From assembly GCA_036365145.1 (NCBI GenBank), contig JAEOAD010000699.1, positions 10,575,001-10,639,000 on the forward strand: DNA of 64,000 bases, written 5' to 3'. The position numbers and the translations under genes were made by a program. The stretch comes from Orientallactaga sibirica (Eukaryota > Chordata > Mammalia > Rodentia > Dipodidae). Each line of letters starts with the position of its first letter. Within the stretch, counting starts at the first letter, position 1. Below, piece by piece: positions 23,307 through 35,207 of this stretch. The notes under the pieces were generated by a model. It saw only the letters and a program-made list of their open reading frames with translations, was not told the origin of the DNA and did not search any database.

Positions 23307-24474
23307 GTTTTTTTATTGACAACTTCTTTAATTATAGACAATATCCCATGTTATTTCCCTCCCTCCCTCCACTTTCCCCTTTGAAACTTCACTCTCCATC
23401 ATATCCCCTCTCAATCAGTCTCTCCTTTCAGTTTGATGTCATGATCTTTTCCTCCTATTATAATGGTCTTGTGTAGGTAGTGTCAGGCACTGTGAGGTCA
23501 TGGATATCCAGGCCATTTTGTGTCTGGAGGAGCATGTTGTAAGGAGTCCTACTCTTCCTTTGGCTCTTACATTCTTTCTGCTCCCTCTTCTGCAATGGAC
23601 CCTGAGGCTTGGAAAGTGGGTTTGAGATGTTTCAATGCTGAGCACTCCTCTGTCACTTCTTCTCTGCACCATGGTGCCTTCTGAGTTATCCCAAGGTTGC
23701 CACCATCTGAAAAGAGAAGCTTCTCTAACCAAAAGTGAGGGTAGCATTAATATATGGGTATGAACATTAAGAGAAGTGCTTACTGGGCAGTTTGGTGAGC
23801 ACAGTATATACATTTAGCGAGACACCAGCAGACATTACACCCTTAGGGCTCATGACTACCCCTGTCGTACGTTTCAGTATCAGGGATGTATCCCTCCCAT
23901 GGAGCAGGCCTCCAGTCCAATTAGAGAGCAGTTGGTTTCCCCCATAACAGACATGCCACTATTGCACCCGTTGGCTCATTTGGCCTGGCTGGCCAAATTT
24001 AAAGCTTGCAGTGTTCACTGTTGAGTACCTTCACTGGTGTTTTCTCTCTCCCATTGAACTGCATGCAGCGTAGCTTTTTCCAACTTTCTGTCAGCTGGTC
24101 CACATGGAGGAGGCTTTCAGCTCAGCTCCAGCAGGTTTTCTCAGTGAACTTGCCACCCAAGTATGTGGAGTCTTCAGCAGTAGGGTCTTACCATCTATTC
24201 CTGGTGGGAAACCAAGGGCCTCGGCAATGGCCTATAATGTTTTGGGCCAACAACTCACTGGAAGGTATCTCATCCCTGGCACTGAAAATTTTCTAGTAAC
24301 AATCTATGGCTTCTGAGTGTTCCATTGTCTAGAAAAGTAGGTTTCCATATGACTTTTTTACATTCTCTTAGATTTTGATTAGCCCTCCCTCCACTGTTAT
24401 TTTACTCAATCTCTTCCCCTGACCTCACTTAGGCCTTTTCACCCCCATTAATCTATTCTTCTACTTACATATAT
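23307..24474 (-). mobile_element. 5'-truncated L1, long 3' UTR (type A)
   Basis: Minus-strand L1 3' end. The T run and ATTGACAACTTC at the left are the reverse of its tail, followed by ATGTCATGATCTTTTCC and a long non-coding stretch. Target duplication TTCACTAGTGT at 23296-23306 and 24475-24485. The 124-codon minus frame at 23439-23813 lies in the 3' UTR and is not a gene. Confidence 0.88.
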
Positions 24475-24485
24475 TTCACTAGTGT

Positions 24486-24720
24486 TTTTAAAAAATGTTT
24501 TGTTAATATGTTTATTCATTAATATTGTATTTATTGATATATTTATTTAGAAAGAGAGAGATAGAGTCTAGAGAGCATGGGCTCACCAGGGCCTTTCGCC
24601 ACTGCAAATGAACTCCAGATACGTGTGCCTTTTGGCTTTCTTGGAACTTGGGAATTAAACACAAACCTGCATGCTTTGCAAGCAAGTGCCTTTAGTTGTT
24701 GATCCATCTCCCCAGCTCCT
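24486..24720 (-). repeat. DIP-like SINE inserted at the L1 target duplication
   Basis: Diverged minus-strand copy with a TTTATT-rich left end and a head ending GATCCATCTCCCCAGCTC. Flanked by CACTAGTGT (24477-24485 and about 24724-24732), the same target used by the adjacent L1. Confidence 0.8.
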
Positions 24721-24732
24721 CCACTAGTGTAT

Positions 24733-25599
24733 TATCAAAGACTAAATATGGGAACAAAAGATGCTCTTAGAATTTCTATCACTTAGGAAATGACAAGTAT
24801 TTTAAAAGCTGTGAGTTAGAACCCAGGGGACAAAGATGACACGTGATGATGGTGATTCTGGTGATAAGGATGATGGTAATGATGTCATGGTTTGTGTTAG
24901 GCAACCCTGACATAAACAACCATCCTACCACTATTCAACCTCTCCCTGCTGGTACTAGCAGTAATAGAAAGGGTACAGTATAATGGTTGGCCACCTGGGC
25001 CACTGTAGCATCTTTCATGTGTTGCCTGAATGCTGTGTGTTACCTACCTCCTAGCCAGAACCCCCTCCAAGTATCCCATCCACTGTAACTGTGGAGGTTA
25101 ACCCCACCCAGCCTTTCTCAGTCCGTTTCAGGGAACCTTCTTAACAGCACAGGAACCAAGGATGAGGTGAACACTGATCTCTGGGTATTTAATCATGTCC
25201 TCTGAGAATAAAATTATCTCAGAGAAAACTGGAAGCAGCCCACATACCACCTTATATTTTAATTATTCATGTCAATGCTTTGACCTTTGTTTCTAGGAAC
25301 ATCAGAAAGCACATGGCCAACTGTACTCTCCATGACAATACAGACGGCTGGATCACATTTGCCTCGATGTCTTCCTACACAGTGACTAAGTAATAGACAA
25401 CAGTCTACCCGAATGTCATGCTAAAGTTATACATGGACTTTCATAAAGGATATGACCATGTATATTCTTCCTTCAGCTTCAGCTGAGGACATGGTCAGTT
25501 ATTCTCCTCAAGTTGTTCAAGGTGGAGACCTTATAGTCCTGGAAGAACTAGGGTAGTGGAATGCTTGTCCTGGAAGTTGGGCAAGTTGTGGTAATTTTT
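24733..25599. other. Unassigned sequence
   Basis: No repeat family named. A weak GATGATGGT-type run lies at 24845-24890. Confidence 0.4.
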
Positions 25600-25777
25600 A
25601 GGAGTAACTGAGAAAGAGGGAGGGGGGATGTATGGGTGCTCCAGGGCCTCTTGCTGCTGCAATGAACTCCTAATACATTCACTACTTCATGCATCTAGCT
25701 TTACATGGGTACTGGGGTATGGAACCTGGGCCATCAAGCTTTACAAGCAAGCACCTTTAACTGATGACCCAGCCCCC
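25600..25777 (-). repeat. Old DIP-like SINE
   Basis: Diverged minus copy: GGGTGCTCCAGGGCCTCTTG, CATGCATCTAGCTTTACATG and a head ending TGATGACCCAGCCCCC. The 75-codon frame over it is not a gene. Confidence 0.75.
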
Positions 25778-26475
25778 ATTCTTTACTTTTTGTGGAAGAG
25801 TAAAGGTTGCAGATATAGAAAAAGGGATGAGTCAAGATGGCAAGAGAAGATCTGAGAAACTATAGGACTCTTGGAGCATATTCTTAGCATAGAATGTTCC
25901 GGGAAATGGCACAATAACCTATGATTTGAGTGTTGGATACTAGTGGGCATCCACCAAATGAATGAGTGGATTCTGTCCTGCTACTGTTTTTCAGGGTTTG
26001 AACTTAGCACCAACCACCTATTTTCCCAGAAAGAAATGAGAGAGGTAAAAGGCAGAGAGAATGTAGGAATGGTGTTGCCCATGGACTGTTGATGTCTTTC
26101 CAACAGGGTCACAATATGGAGGGGGCACTCTTGTCTGTATGGAAAATATGAAGGTTAACCAAAGAGGTTCATATCCATGAAAAATTGGGCAGAGTTCATT
26201 TTAAATTCATATGTCAGGCAGTCTGTGATGATGCAAAAAGTCAGCTACAAAATATAATTGCAGAACTAACTTCACTGTGACATTGGTACAGAAGACATCT
26301 GAAAAGATGAGTAAATCCTGTCCAATCATGTCTACCCACAGAGACATAATTATTTAGTCTATTATGTGTATATATAGTTTCTACAGAACTTTTTTCCAGT
26401 CTGACAATGGGAGTATATAATATAAAATGAAGTTATTTAAAAATCTGTGTTTCCAACAAGTTAGTCAACTGCCCA
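25778..26475. other. Unassigned sequence
   Basis: No gene or repeat recognised. Confidence 0.4.
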
Positions 26476-27112
26476 CCATGAAACATGCCACCTCTACCAC
26501 TTCTGCCAGTGCCCAGGAGAAACTGCAGGGGAAATGGCAACATGAATACTGCTCTTACTGCTGGCCTGACAACCAGCACCAAGTTGATGATGACAAACAT
26601 AGTGATCAATCAAAATCTATCAGCTGGGCATGGTGGCACATACCTTTAATCCCAGCACTTGGGAGGCTAGGTAGGAGGATCACTGTAAGTTTGATGCCGG
26701 CCTGAGACTACATAACATAGTGAATTCCAGGTCAGCCTAGGCTAAAGTAAGACCTTACCTTGAAAAACCAAAAAAAAAAAAAAAAACTATCAAAACATAA
26801 ATCCAGATGCTACAGAGAACTTAACACTAAATCAGACTGACAACAGACCTGCCATGGCTCAGGGAACATTGCACAAGAGGGGATGGAAAGATTTTAAGAG
26901 CCACAGGGTGGGTAGGAATATCCTGAGACAGAGTCCCCTGATACCCTACAGGGACTACCTGAGGCCTTCATGACCCCACATTGAATACCATAGCCCCACT
27001 GAGGAGGGCTCCCAGGATAATAGGAGCTGGGCCGAGAGGATAAAAGAGAATAACCTGTTATAATTTATATAAAATAAAATAAAAATGAAATTTAAAAAAT
27101 CTCTTTCATCTC
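26476..27112 (+). mobile_element. 5'-truncated L1, 3' UTR (type B), split by B1
   Basis: Shares its order of segments with the 3' end of the L1 at 28999-34973: CCTCTACCACTTCTGCC, CATGAATACTGCTC and GGGACTACCTGAGG-like blocks, then an A-rich tail of AAAATAAAATAAAAATG. A B1 lies inside at 26622-26787. Confidence 0.75.
26622..26787 (+). repeat. B1 SINE
   Basis: GCTGGGCATGGTGGCACATA to a long A run. It sits inside the L1 3' UTR copy. Confidence 0.92.
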
Positions 27113-28284
27113 TAACTATCATCACACTAGGTTAAAAAATAAAAAAAGAAATACATGAGGAGAGAAAAAGAAAGAAAGAAACTGGGGCAGCATTAGCAAC
27201 ACCAACTAGCCATGAACAACCTGGCCACTTAGTCTAATCCCTGTTGTCTGAGGGAATGTTACATAACAGATGCCTCTGCTCTCTCATTCCTGTGGGCCTT
27301 GACAGAATAGACATGAGAATGATGTGCCCATAATGTGTTCTATGGCACACTGTCAATTTGGAAAGGGAATTGAGGGGCAAGTGGGGAAGGGCTGGGAAAA
27401 GCAAATTCTATTGCAACACCAGGATAGTAAGGCCTGATCTGAGGAAGCTTTCATTTGTCCCACAATTCAATTTGTCCTTATATTTATAAGAACTGGAGAT
27501 AGAGGGAGAGAGAGAGTTACATTTGACCCTGTCAGCAGAAGATGGTACCTATGAGTAGAAGGACCCACAATTAAGTCATTTCTTCAGAAACAGGACAGAC
27601 AGCCATGCTGCTTTACACTCATGTGTTGGGTGGCAGAGCAGCCACCCTTGGGCACAGGATGGCTTAGACTGTGATCCAGTATGCACTTTGACTCTAAGAC
27701 CCCAGGAGAATCAGTCGCTGAGCTAACAGGAGCAAAGTTCCTCGAACTAAACACACAATCATACTGAAGACATTGAATGCAGCAAGGACGTATTCTCAGA
27801 GACTTGGCTTCACAGAAGCGGTGGTATTGGAAAGGGGCATTAGGAAAGTTCCTTTCCCTTCTCATCTTTCAAAAGGAGGCAGCTAGGTTGTCCTTCATTT
27901 CCTGATTTGCTCTACATATAGACAAAACAAGAGAGTGGCTTTCCTAGCCCATGCCTGGACCAAGCTTAGGAGGAGACTCGCTGCCCCACCCTACCATCAC
28001 ATCCACTGTGGACCACCTTTGGCATACTGGACTTGCTTAAACTAATCCTCGGTGAGTTTAGTCAGACAAACTTAGGGAAGAGTTTTTAAAAGATAGTTTA
28101 ACTTTCAGTGTCTGACTTGGGCATAAACATTGTTTCTTTATTCATTTCTTAGTGTTGAAACAGGTTAGAACCTGCCCTCTTCCTATTGATTAGCCATCCA
28201 GGCCACAGAGCCACAAAGTGAGTCAGTAAGGACTTTGGTTCTTGAGAACTATTAATCAGTGCAGTCAAGCTGACATATATAGGA
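27113..28284. other. Unassigned sequence
   Basis: A/G-rich at 27140-27180. The rest has no recognised repeat. A 93-codon minus frame (27584-27865) shows no domain. Confidence 0.4.
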
Positions 28285-28521
28285 TACTCTGACTACAGAA
28301 TACACATTCTTTTCAACTGTACATGGAACAGCCCCTAAAATAAAACAGATTAATTGCATAAAGTATATTCTCTCATTGCAACAGAATTAGAAATGAGTGA
28401 AAGAACTCTGGGGAATCCCATGATCTTTGGAAACCAACCATAATGTAACCTACAAGTCAAGGAAGAAAAGAGAATATATGAAGCTGGATGCAAATGAAAA
28501 CACACCATGTAAAGGTTTATG

Positions 28522-28735
28522 AGGGCTGGAGAAATGACTTAATGGTTAAGGCGCTTGCCTATGAAGACTAAGTATCCAAGTTCAACTCTCCAGGTCCCAT
28601 ATAAGCCAGATGCACAAGGTTGTGCATGTATTTGGAGTTCGTTTGCAGTGGCTAGAGACCCTGGGTGCCCATTCTCTCTCTCTCTTTCTTTCTCTCTCCT
28701 CTCTGTCTCTGATAAATAAATAATTTTTTTTTAAG
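28522..28735 (+). repeat. DIP-like SINE, short form
   Basis: GGGCTGGAGAAATGACTTAA, TTAAGGCGCTTGCCTATGAA and AGATGCACAAGGTTGTGCAT, then CT-rich and AAATAAAT tail. Confidence 0.9.
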
Positions 28736-28848
28736 TTTGGGCAGGCGTTGACCTGCATGCCCAGCGAGGAAGAAAAGGGGCAGGGAGGAGGGAAAGGATG
28801 GTATCAACTGTGTTGTTTACATACTAAATATGTCCATATCTAATAAAA
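28736..28848 (+). mobile_element. Very short L1 3' end
   Basis: GGGAGGAGGGAAAGGATGGT to TCTAATAAAAAAA looks like the last 110 bp of an L1 3' UTR of another subfamily. It sits between the SINE and the resumed old L1 sequence (TTATGGGATGCAGC). Confidence 0.5.
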
Positions 28849-29764
28849 AAATTATGGGATGCAGCAGAAGTGCTTGATAGACATCTATAGCATTGAGAAT
28901 CTATGCTAGGCCATTTATAGCTTTAAATAGCTAAGCCAGGAAAAATGGAAAGACCTCAAACCAGTAACTCAAGTTTCCACATAAAGAATATAGAAAAGCG
29001 CGTGTTTGAGGCTGAGCTGAGTGGGTGAGAGAGTGCCTGACAGCCACACGAGGAGGTGAGAAACTTCTTGACCAGTAGCTGCATGGGACCAAACTCCAGA
29101 AGGACCCCAACACACTGGGATATCCAAACCGCCAAGTCTGTGGCTGTAATCCTCGCACCCGTATGGGTCTTGGGGCTAATTGCACAGCAAGGACCAGCTG
29201 TGGGGCAAGGTAGGGACGTCATCCTCAGGTGAACTTAGTTTCCTATGGGCCTAACAGCCGCTATTGACAAACAACATCCATACCACCTCAGTTTAAAGCA
29301 ACCTGCCTGTCAGGCCTGGAGCATCAGCCCTGTGTCCACAGGAGCCCAGTATGGACCACATTCCAAAGTCCTCAGTTAGTAAATAACACAAGGAGAAAAG
29401 ACCACTGCCTGGACAGCAAGCAAGCCCACCAGGCTAGAGCCACACCCTGACCGACCTATCCACAACACACAAAAGGAGGACTCCACTTAGACCCTAGATC
29501 ACCCAGCCCAAGAAATCAGGCAGACAACCTCCCCATATTCCCCCTTAACCAAGGCTGAACTGGTGATACAATTCAGGGGCCACAAGAGGAAAAAGTACTG
29601 CACTCTCAACACAAGAGGTCAAACTGGAGATGGGCAAGCCCCAACACAATACAAGACATCAAGCCAGTAGATCTCCCACAAGAATGTCTATCCCCAAATG
29701 GAAGCCTCCAGTTAAAACAGAGAGGACACTCCAAACATACATTCCCAGAAGTAGAATTCCATAA

Positions 29765-30940
29765 TGAAGGCATTTTAAATATAGTAAACAAAATTAATGA
29801 GACCATGAACAAACAGATGGCTGAACTGGAAGAAAATCATCAAAGAATCAACAACTGTATAAACGCAATGCAGGAGACCCATCAACAGTAGAACAAAGCT
29901 TTCATTTCTTACCTCAACGTAACAGAAGAAAACCAGAGAGATCTTAATAGACAGATATAGACTAATAGATAGATAGATAACTTTAACAACCATTGGATTA
30001 AGCTTAATGAGGAAATGATCAAATGCAGGCATGAATTCCAAGAAACAACAAAAAAGGTCAAACTAGGACTTGAAAATGGAACTAAATAAAGGGATGGAAA
30101 TGATGCAGAAAAATTCAACAGAGAACAAAAATCAAATAGCCCTCTGTTGCAGTCAGGTTTGCATTGCTGGAAGCAACCCTCCGATCAAGAGCAGCTTGTG
30201 AGAAAAAGGGTTTATTTTGGCTTGAGGGGAAGCTCCATGATGGCAGGGGAAAATAATGGCATGAGCAGAGAGTGGACATCACCTCCTGGACAACATCAGG
30301 TGGACAACAACAACACAAAAGTGTGCCTAACACAGGCAAGATGAAGCTGGCTATAACACCCATAAGCCTGCCCCAACCATTAAAGTCTCCAGGAGGCTTT
30401 AATTCCAAATTGCCATCAGCTGGGGACCTAGCATTCAGAACACCTAAGTTTATGGGAGACACCTGAATCAAACCACCACACCCTCTTAAAAGCCTCCCTA
30501 GAAATCCTCACAAACAGAGTATATCATGTTGAGAATGGAACTTCAGTACTTGAAGACAAGACAGAAGAAATGGATCAGGGGTCCAAGAACTATGATAAGT
30601 TCAAAAATTTGTGTGAACAGAATATGAAGAAATGGTACACTAAAAGACCAAATATCCAGATCATAGTCATACAAGAAAGAGAAGAAATACAGGCCCAAAA
30701 CAGAGAACATCTTTGACAAAAGTTATTGAAGAAAATTTCTCTACCCTCACAAGAGAGACCCATCCAAATACAAGAAATTCCCAGAACACAAATTAGATAG
30801 GACTAAAGAAGAAACTCTGCATGTCACATTATAGTTACAACACTAAACAATGAAAACAGAGAGTGCGAAAAGCAGCAAAAGAAAAACAGATCATTACATA
30901 CAAAGGTAAACCCATAAGAATTACCTCTGATTTTCAATGT
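29765..30940 (+). pseudogene. L1 ORF1 relic (RNA-binding protein)
   Basis: Decayed ORF1, interrupted by the solo LTR. After removing the LTR, the peptide track NQIALLKASLEILTNRV continues across the join, which shows that the LTR entered an existing ORF1. The C-terminal part AAKEKQIITYKGKPIRI matches the L1 ORF1 C-terminal domain. In-frame stops are present. The intact family protein is a trimeric nucleic-acid-binding chaperone; this copy cannot make it. Confidence 0.8.
30145..30480 (-). mobile_element. Solo MaLR LTR in L1 ORF1, 5-bp TSD
   Basis: TGTTGCAGTCAGGTTTGC to AAACCACCACA. Perfect CCCTC duplication at 30140-30144 and 30481-30485. Same LTR family as 17009-17325 and the full element at 11959-14077. 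It post-dates the host L1. Confidence 0.94.
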
Positions 30941-33355
30941 AAACTTAACAGCACCATAGACCAATTAGACTTAACAGATATCTACAGAAATACCACCCTA
31001 ATTCTAAGGAATACACATTCTTCTCAGAAGTTCATGGAATCTGTTGACAATAGATCATATATTAGAGGATAAAGTATGCCTTCATAATTTAGAAAAATTG
31101 ACATAACTCCATGTACTATATCTGACCACAAGGCATTAAAGTTAGAAATCAACGAGAGAAGCAATAAAAAGCACACAAACTCCTGGAGACTGAACAACTC
31201 ACTACTAAACAATGAATGGGGCATAAAAGAAATTAAAAAGGATATTGTAAAATTTCTAGAATTTAATGATAATGAAAACACATCATATCAGAATTTATGT
31301 GACACAGTAAAGGTAGTACTAAGGGAGAAATTCATAACACTAAGTGCCTTCATATCAAAGACAGAGAGATCCCAAATTAATCACCATTTTGATAGATATA
31401 GAGAAGGCCTTTGACAAAATATAGCATCATTTTATGATCAAAACCATCAGAGACTAGGGTTTGAAGGACCATGTCTTAACATAGTAAAGCCTATATATAT
31501 ATAAAGCACTTAAACCCAAGTCATACTAAATGAGGAAAAACTAGAAGAGTTTCCACTAAGATCGGGAACAAGACAAGATTGCCCACTCTCATCATTGCTT
31601 TTCAACATAGTGCTAGAAGCTCTAGCCTAAGCAATAAGATAAGAGGAAAAAATAAGAGGTATACAAATTGGAAAAGAGAAGTCAAAGTATCCCTATTTGC
31701 AGAGGACATGATTTTATATATGTGACCCAAAATACTCCACCAAAAAACTTCTAAAGGTGAGAAATTCTTTCAGCAAAATGGCAGGATACAAAATCAACAC
31801 ACAAAAATCAGAGGACTTCCTATACACTAAAGACAAACATATGAAGAAAGAGATCAGTGGGGCTGTCCTGTTTTCAATAGCCATGAAAAATATATATCTT
31901 GGAATTTCATCAACAAAGGAATTGAAAGACTTATATAATGAAAACACAAAAACACTGAAAAAAGAAATTGAGGAGGATATTAGATGGAAAGACCTCCTGT
32001 GATCATGGATTGGAAGGATCAACACTGTAAAAATGGCCATCCTACCAAAAGCAATTTACAGATTCAGTGCAATGCCTATTAAAATTCCAGCAACTTTCTT
32101 CACAGAGATAGAAAAAATAATCTCAAAATTCATATGGAACTACAGAAAGTCTCAGATATTCAAAACTATCCTCAACAAAAGACACACTTCAGGAGGTATC
32201 ACCACACCCAATTTCAAGTTATACTATGAAGCCATAGAATAAAAACTCATGGTACTGGCACAAAAACAGACATATGGGTCAATGGAACATATAGGTCATC
32301 CAGGCCTTAGTTCAAGCAACTATAGCTACTTAATCTTTAACAAAGGAGCCAATAACTCAAACCAAAGAAAAGACTGCATTTTCAGCAAATGATGCTGGAG
32401 AAATTGGATATTCACATGTAGAAAAATACAACTAGAGCCACTACTCTGTCCATGCACAAAAATCAACTCCAAATTAAGGATTAAGGACATCAATACAAGA
32501 CCTAAAACAATTGGAGGAAAAAATAGTGATAACTCTCCACATATAGAAGTGGGAAAAGACATCCTGAATAGGACCCCATTAGCTCAGGAAATTAAACGCT
32601 CAACCAGTGGGATCTCATGAAGCTAAAAAGCTTTTGTAGAGACAAGCATACTAGATACAGAGCCAACAGACAATCCACAGAATGGGAGAAAAATTTTGCC
32701 AGCTATTCTTCCAATGGAGGTCTAATATCTAGAATCCATAAATAACTCAAAAAAACAAGCAATAAAAAATAAAATGATCCTCTCAAAAAATGGGACAGAT
32801 GCCGGGCTTGGTGGCACATGCCTTTAATCCCAGCACTTGGGAGGCAGAGGTAGGAGGATCACCATGAGTTTGAGGCCTCCCTGAGACAACATGGTGAATT
32901 ACAGATCAGTCTGGACTAGAGTGAGATACTACCCTGAAAAACAAAAACAAAACAAAAAAGAGGGGTGGCTAGAGAACTGAACAAAGAATTCTCAAAGGAG
33001 GACATACAAATTGCCAATCCTCATTTAAAGAAATGTTTAACATTCCTAGTCATCAGGGGAATGCAAAATGAAACAATTCTGAGATTGCATCTTACTCCAG
33101 TCAGGATAGCAATCATCAAAAACACAAATGACAACAAATATTGAGTCTGTACAGAAGGAGGAACCTTCATTCACTGGTAAAACCACTATGGAAAGCCATA
33201 TGGAGACTCCAGAAAAAGTTGAAAATTGATTTACCATCTGACCCAGCTATTTCATTCTTTGGTATCTACCCTAAACACTCCACTTTATACCTCAGAGATA
33301 CTTGCTCAACCATGTTAACCACCATTCTATTCACAATAGTTAGGAATGTCCACTG
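30941..33355 (+). pseudogene. L1 ORF2 relic with internal deletions
   Basis: Only the distal part of the endonuclease domain is present. The segment up to about REKFITLSAFISKTERSQIN (ends about 31380) is followed directly by reverse-transcriptase sequence, so roughly 300 codons are missing. The remaining RT, thumb and C-terminal segments lie in several frames with stops. The RT motif FADD is FAED. Not functional. Confidence 0.82.
32799..32960 (+). repeat. B1 SINE inside L1 ORF2
   Basis: GCCGGGCTTGGTGGCACATG to an AAACAAAACAAAAAA tail. It breaks the ORF2 C-terminal coding relic. Confidence 0.92.
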
Positions 33356-34986
33356 ACTGATTAATGGATAAGGAAGATGTACATTTACACAATGGGATTC
33401 TACTCAGCAGTAAGGACAAAATTAAATAATAAAAACTGCAGGAAAATAGATGGTCTTGGAAAATATCATCCTAACTGACCTCATGAAGACTAAGAAAGAC
33501 AAATGTTGCATGTTTTCTCTCGTATGTGGCTCCTCAACTGGACCAGTGGAAGAAGAGTGTAAAAAAGAGTGAGCATTAGTACTATGGGCCTGTAACTAGA
33601 ATGAGACCAGGAAAAAGTGAAAATAGGGAGGGAGGAGAGAAGGGGATAGCAGACAAACCAGTAGAGTGAAAGAGTATTGGGGTGAGACTATGTGTGTATG
33701 TGGGGGGGGATCAGGGAAAGGGAGGGCAGGGAGAGGAAGTACACAAAGCCAAAGACTAAGCAGTCAGCACAACAGGAAACTTCCTCCTGGAAACCAGTGT
33801 ATGAGATAGAACTTCCCATTAAGGGTGATGAAAGGACCAGACTGAAATGCCCAGTAGAAGGTGGAGAAACCTTAATCCTTAAACCATTGGCTTTGGCTTG
33901 TGGATCATTGGGCCAGATCTTGGTTAACTCCCATAGCAAGCAGTTGGCCAGGTTGATCCACGAGATCCCCCAAACAATGCAGGCCTTTGCCAAGCACTTG
34001 GTTACCCAACAGAGCTAAAACATAAGACCCTATTGCTAAAGACACCACAGGCTGTCGCCATCTTAGAACACTGAGAGAAAACATAGGAAATGAGAGGAAA
34101 GCCAGTCCTTGCCTGGCAAACCCTCATTGTACTGGAAAGTGCTGTGGAAGCTATATGGTGACAATGGTCACCAACAGCATGAATAAGCAGGAGACACTGC
34201 AAGCTACATAAGCCACCAGCCATACAACACAAAGCCTTTGAAGGTAACCAAGTGCCCTCTGATAGGACATGAGGCGCGCTCAGTGGCAGAGAATGCATAA
34301 CTGGTGCAGGAAACCAAGTCAGCACCCCATGGTCTGGAAAAATCACACTACCCAGACAGAAGCCCCCAGTGTTCCCTGTTCAAGTCGAGTGGGTACCTGC
34401 ATCAAAATGTCTCTGAAGCTCCTAGGCATATCCTCTTTAATCAAAACTGCTCTCACCCTTGGTCAGAGAATCCGTTTTATCTTATAGATTGCAGAGAATA
34501 CTGGGGAAATCCTAGATCCATCAATACAGGAAAAGACAGCTGAATGCTCACACAAAGATGTGCCATCACTACCACACCTACCAAGGTCCAGAAGAAATTA
34601 CAGAGGAGACAGCAACATGAGTACTGCTCCCAACGCTAGCCCAGCTTTCACATCCAGGAAAACAGCAACAAACAAGTGGTGACCCAAAACACATCATAAC
34701 AGAAACACAGAGACTGCAGAGAAGTCAGTACTAACTGATAATACACCAGCCAAGGCTCAGGGACTGTTGTGGAAAGGGGTGGACAGAGAGATTGCAAGAG
34801 CCACAGAGTGGATAGAAGCATCCTGAGGCACAGCTCTCCCCAAAGACAGAGGCCCTAATTATCCCACAGTGAGCAACAACAACCCTACTGAGAAGGGTCT
34901 GCACTGAAATGGGGACTGGGGGAAGAGACCTACTACAACTTATGTTAAGAAGTAATTAGTAAATTAATTTTTTAAAAGAATACAAG

Positions 34987-35194
34987 GGCTGGAGTGATTG
35001 CTTAGCAGTTAAGGTGCTTGCCTGTGAAGCCTAAGGACCCATTCATTCCCCAGAACCCACGTAAGCCAGATGCACAAGGTGGTATATGCATCTGGAGTTC
35101 ATTTGTAGTGGCTAGAGACCCTGGTACACCCATTCTTTCTCTCTCTGTGTCTGCTTCTCTGTCTGCTCCCTCATATAAATTTTTTTTAAAAAAA
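34987..35194 (+). repeat. DIP-like SINE at the L1 3' target duplication
   Basis: GGCTGGAGTGATTGCTTAGC, TTAAGGTGCTTGCCTGTGAA, CT-rich part and A tail. Flanks AAAAGAATACAAG (34974-34986) and AAAGGATATAGAAAAAG (35195-35211) resemble each other and the left L1 flank. Confidence 0.88.
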
Positions 35195-35207
35195 AAAGGA
35201 TATAGAA

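Larger units (their letters stand above)
28285..28998 (+). mobile_element. Old L1 ORF2 relic, left part
   Basis: L1 ORF2 endonuclease-end to linker region (ACACATTCTTTTCAACTGTA, TTATGGGATGCAGCAGAAGT, GAAAGACCTCAAACCAGTAA), badly decayed. It is interrupted by 28522-28848. It stops at AAAGAATATAGAAAAG, where the younger L1 inserts, and continues at 35208. Confidence 0.75.
28999..34973 (+). mobile_element. Long, internally deleted L1 element (type B 3' UTR)
   Basis: Plus strand: 5' UTR-like leader (28999 to about 29750), then decayed ORF1 with a coiled-coil-like stretch (about 29790-30700) and the C-terminal domain, visible as AAKEKQIITYKGKPIRITSD at about 30868-30930. The frame then jumps into ORF2 endonuclease sequence (QLDLTDIYRNT, about 30960). 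A second jump near 31380 lands in reverse transcriptase (DIEKAFDK, about 31395-31415). The catalytic FADD-type motif reads FAED (about 31697-31708). Later ORF2 pieces are GYKINTQKSEDFLYT (31780-31830) and DPAISFFGIYP (33235-33275). The 3' UTR runs from about 33480 to 34973 and includes a G-rich run (33702-33711). Many stops make it inactive. It carries a solo LTR (30145-30480) and a B1 (32799-32960). Flanks AAAGAATATAGAAAAG and AAAAGAATACAAG suggest the target site. Confidence 0.88.

Noticed and set aside
23439..23813. 124-codon minus-strand frame
   Set aside because: Lies in a type A L1 3' UTR. A homologous non-coding stretch is seen at 3984-4579.
33688..34018. Overlapping 101- and 108-codon frames on opposite strands
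   Set aside because: Both lie in the 3' UTR of the long L1.
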